Shown here: one piece after another, positions 53,082-54,595 of the stretch
Numbering within the stretch: the stretch's first letter is position 1
Layout of the letters: each line of letters opens with the position of its first letter
Source of the DNA: Erythrobacter sp.
Lineage (GTDB): Bacteria > Pseudomonadota > Alphaproteobacteria > Sphingomonadales > Sphingomonadaceae
Reading direction: 5' to 3'
NCBI GenBank assembly: GCA_029937545.1
Contig: JAPYPR010000013.1
Coordinates: forward strand, 1-54,595
DNA length: 54,595 nt
Made by a program: the position numbers and the translations under genes
The notes under the pieces: model-generated
The model's input: the letters and a program-made list of their open reading frames with translations, nothing else
Told to the model about the DNA's origin: nothing
Databases searched by the model: none

Positions 53082-54241
53082 TCAGGCGGTCGCGGGGCAA
53101 TAGCGGGCGAGATGATCGCCATGCGCAGGCAGGCGCTCGACCAGCCAGCGGATCGACTGTTCGGTCCCGTCGACCTCGCCACCCATGACGTCCGGCCCGA
53201 CGCTGTAGGCCATAGCATTGCGGCTGCCGGGCATGACCCCCTGCCCCATCATTACCGCCGCCCGGCTGGTCTCGGTGAACAGTTCGTCGTCCTCGCGGAA
53301 GATCTGGCCGTTCGATCGGAACAGCTCGACCTTTTCGGTGAGCGTGTCGGGGACGTCCATCGTGCGGCAACAGTTCCAGAATTCGGAATCGTCGCGCTCG
53401 GTCGCATTGTAATGCAGGATCAGGAAGTCGCGGATCCGCTCGAACTCCTTGCCGGTCAGGCGGTTGAAGCCATCGGGCTGCGCATCGCTGATCCCGTCGA
53501 AAGACAGGATCGCGATCAGCTTGGTAATCGCGGTGTTGACCAGGTGGATGCTGGTCGATTCCAGCGGCTCCATGAACCCGCCCGACAAGCCGACTGCGAC
53601 GACGTTGCGGTTCCAGAACTTCTTGCGTCGCCCGGTGGTGAAGCGCAGGAAATTCGGGTCTGCAGTGGGCTTCCCGGCGAGGTTATTCACGAGGATATCG
53701 TGCGCCTCGTCGTCGGACATGTAGCTGCAATAGACATGGCCGTTGCCGTTGCGATGCTGCCGCGGGACCTGCCATAGTTCATCGGCGGGAGGTCCTGCCC
53801 GCGCTGATACTCTTCCTGCCTCGCGAATTTTGCCGAAGTGCGCTGCCAAGGTCTCGAGGTTGAAAACCTGGATCGGGCACCTGTCTCCCCCGGCCTTCAG
53901 CCGGTGCCAGACATGGTGAAAGGCGACGCCGTCGATCGCGTAACCGTAATTGCCGAAAGGGTGCAGGTAGCTATCGCCCTGGCGGCCCCAATTTGTGAAC
54001 TGGATGCCCAGCTTGAAGGTCGCCTGGCAGGCCGCCACCATCTCGCGCTCGTCGATCTGTAGCGCCTGATCGAAGCCGACGAAGGGCGGGATGGTCGCTT
54101 CGCCACCCCCACAGTGCCGATCGCTTCCGACTCGACCAGAGTGATGCACACCTCGCGCGCTGCCTTCAGGCGTGAAAGCGCCGCTGCGGCCATCCACCCG
54201 GCGGTGCCGCCGCCGACGATTACGATATGTTCGATTGCCAT
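53082..54241 (-). pseudogene. tryptophan-halogenase-like gene, frameshifted and internally deleted
   Basis: The gene starts MAIEHIVIVGGGTAGWMAAA, the FAD-binding GxGxxG, and reaches GTVGV. There a single missing G breaks the reading frame near base 54105 (GVGEATIPP becomes GVAKRP). In the next frame FDQALQIDEREMVAACQATF, TNWGRQGDSYLHPFG and CPIQVFNLETLAAHFG follow. A second shift and a deletion of roughly 100 codons then come near 53775-53835, after which QHRNGNGHVYCSYMSDDEAH and FWNRNVVAVGLSGGFMEPLE STS-type C-terminus resume. Intact members are about 500 residues. No functional enzyme is expected. Confidence 0.88.
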
Positions 54242-54278
54242 GCCCCGTCCCGCGCCAGTTTGTGCAAGCTGTTGCTAG

Positions 54279-54464
54279 TATGCCGCCGGCTACGCCCGCG
54301 TCGACTTCGGCACCGACAATGTGAAGATCGGCGTGCAGGGCGTTAACCTGCTCGATGAGGTCACCAAGACGAGCTACGTGATCGATTTCGATGGAACGCG
54401 GGTCGTCCGCTCCGCCTTCCGCAACGATCGCCGCTTTATGTTCCTGGCGCGCTTCGATTTCTAA
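54279..54464 (+). pseudogene. C-terminal fragment of a TonB-dependent receptor
   Basis: An open stretch of 61 codons (after a TAG at 54276) encodes the last barrel strands of a TonB receptor: YARVDFGTDNVKIGVQGVNL, LLDEVTKTSYVIDF, then DRRFMFLARFDF with a terminal Phe. Plug and most of the barrel are missing upstream, where the halogenase pseudogene starts on the other strand 37 bases away. It is a remnant of a rearrangement. Confidence 0.8.
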
Positions 54465-54484
54465 GCGCCACCCGTGAATTGAAC

Positions 54485-54528
54485 GATTGCATATGGGCCC
54501 GGTCGAAAGATCGGGCCCATATGCAATC
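54485..54528. terminator. perfect 17-bp stem-loop after the receptor fragment
   Basis: GATTGCATATGGGCCCG and its exact complement CGGGCCCATATGCAATC lie around a 10-base spacer (GTCGAAAGAT core), 20 bases past the fragment's stop. No T-run follows, so besides an old terminator it could be a palindromic repeat or recombination remnant. Confidence 0.7.
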
Positions 54529-54595
54529 GGGCGTGCATTCGACCAAGGCATCGTTGCAAGCCTGTGGCAACGCGGTACAAGCGTTTCGCTAACGC

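Noticed and set aside
50244..53777. 1177-codon plus-strand frame opposite the acyl-CoA dehydrogenase, NMO and flavin reductase genes
   Set aside because: Shadow frame spanning four well-supported minus-strand genes; repetitive His/Asp/Arg composition.

Overview
The window looks like chromosome of an alphaproteobacterium of the order Sphingomonadales, most likely the Erythrobacteraceae. This is an inference from gene content: a GcrA cell-cycle regulator, an ATPase zeta-subunit gene, a HisKA_2-type sensor kinase, paired crtW/crtZ carotenoid genes, TonB-dependent receptors, a tryptophan-halogenase-like gene, and high GC throughout.

Layout. 1-700: a truncated tyrosine integrase beside tRNA-Ser(CGA), the remnant of an integrated element. 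840-5220: housekeeping and regulatory genes (hspQ, ABC permease, gcrA, DUF1993, a spermidine-synthase-like protein and an overlapping sensor kinase). 5260-18500: the translation/RNA cluster on the minus strand in the order rimP-nusA-ylxR-infB-(thioesterase)-rbfA ... tdk-(M50 protease)-truB-rpsO-pnp, interrupted by a plus-strand AbgT-family transporter. 18680-23490: a phage-shock (psp) locus with divergent pspF, a textbook sigma-54 promoter, a short membrane-peptide gene, pspA, pspB, pspC, and then five further small single-TM/coiled-coil genes whose C-terminal motif resembles that of PspB. 23580-31830: sufE, DUF454, a YqaE-like peptide, crtZ/crtW, a thioesterase, leuC-(small peptide)-leuD-quinone reductase, ATPase zeta, BolA, monothiol glutaredoxin, a Nudix protein and tRNA-Arg(TCT). 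31880-33790: a queuosine-precursor transporter and a decayed TonB receptor. 33960-41720: a compact type IV secretion operon, virB1-B2-B3-B4-B6-B9-B10-B11, with no recognisable virB5, virB7, virB8 or virD4. 41880-48150: a small periplasmic protein, a surface lipoprotein plus TonB-receptor pair preceded by three 10-bp direct repeats, and an OmpR-type regulator with an atypical receiver. 48260-53040: an aldo/keto reductase and a four-gene oxidoreductase run (flavin reductase, nitronate monooxygenase, acyl-CoA dehydrogenase, SDR). 53080-54595: a broken tryptophan halogenase and the orphaned C-terminus of another TonB receptor, ending in a perfect 17-bp hairpin.

The most noteworthy system is the enlarged psp operon. 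The tandem genes after pspC share the motif R-(V/I/M)-x-x-(V/L)-E-R-I-(V/A)-T with pspB and are translationally coupled, which suggests an expanded membrane-stress sensing module. The reduced VirB cluster and the repeat-preceded lipoprotein/receptor pair come next. All calls come from reading the sequence; no database search was run.
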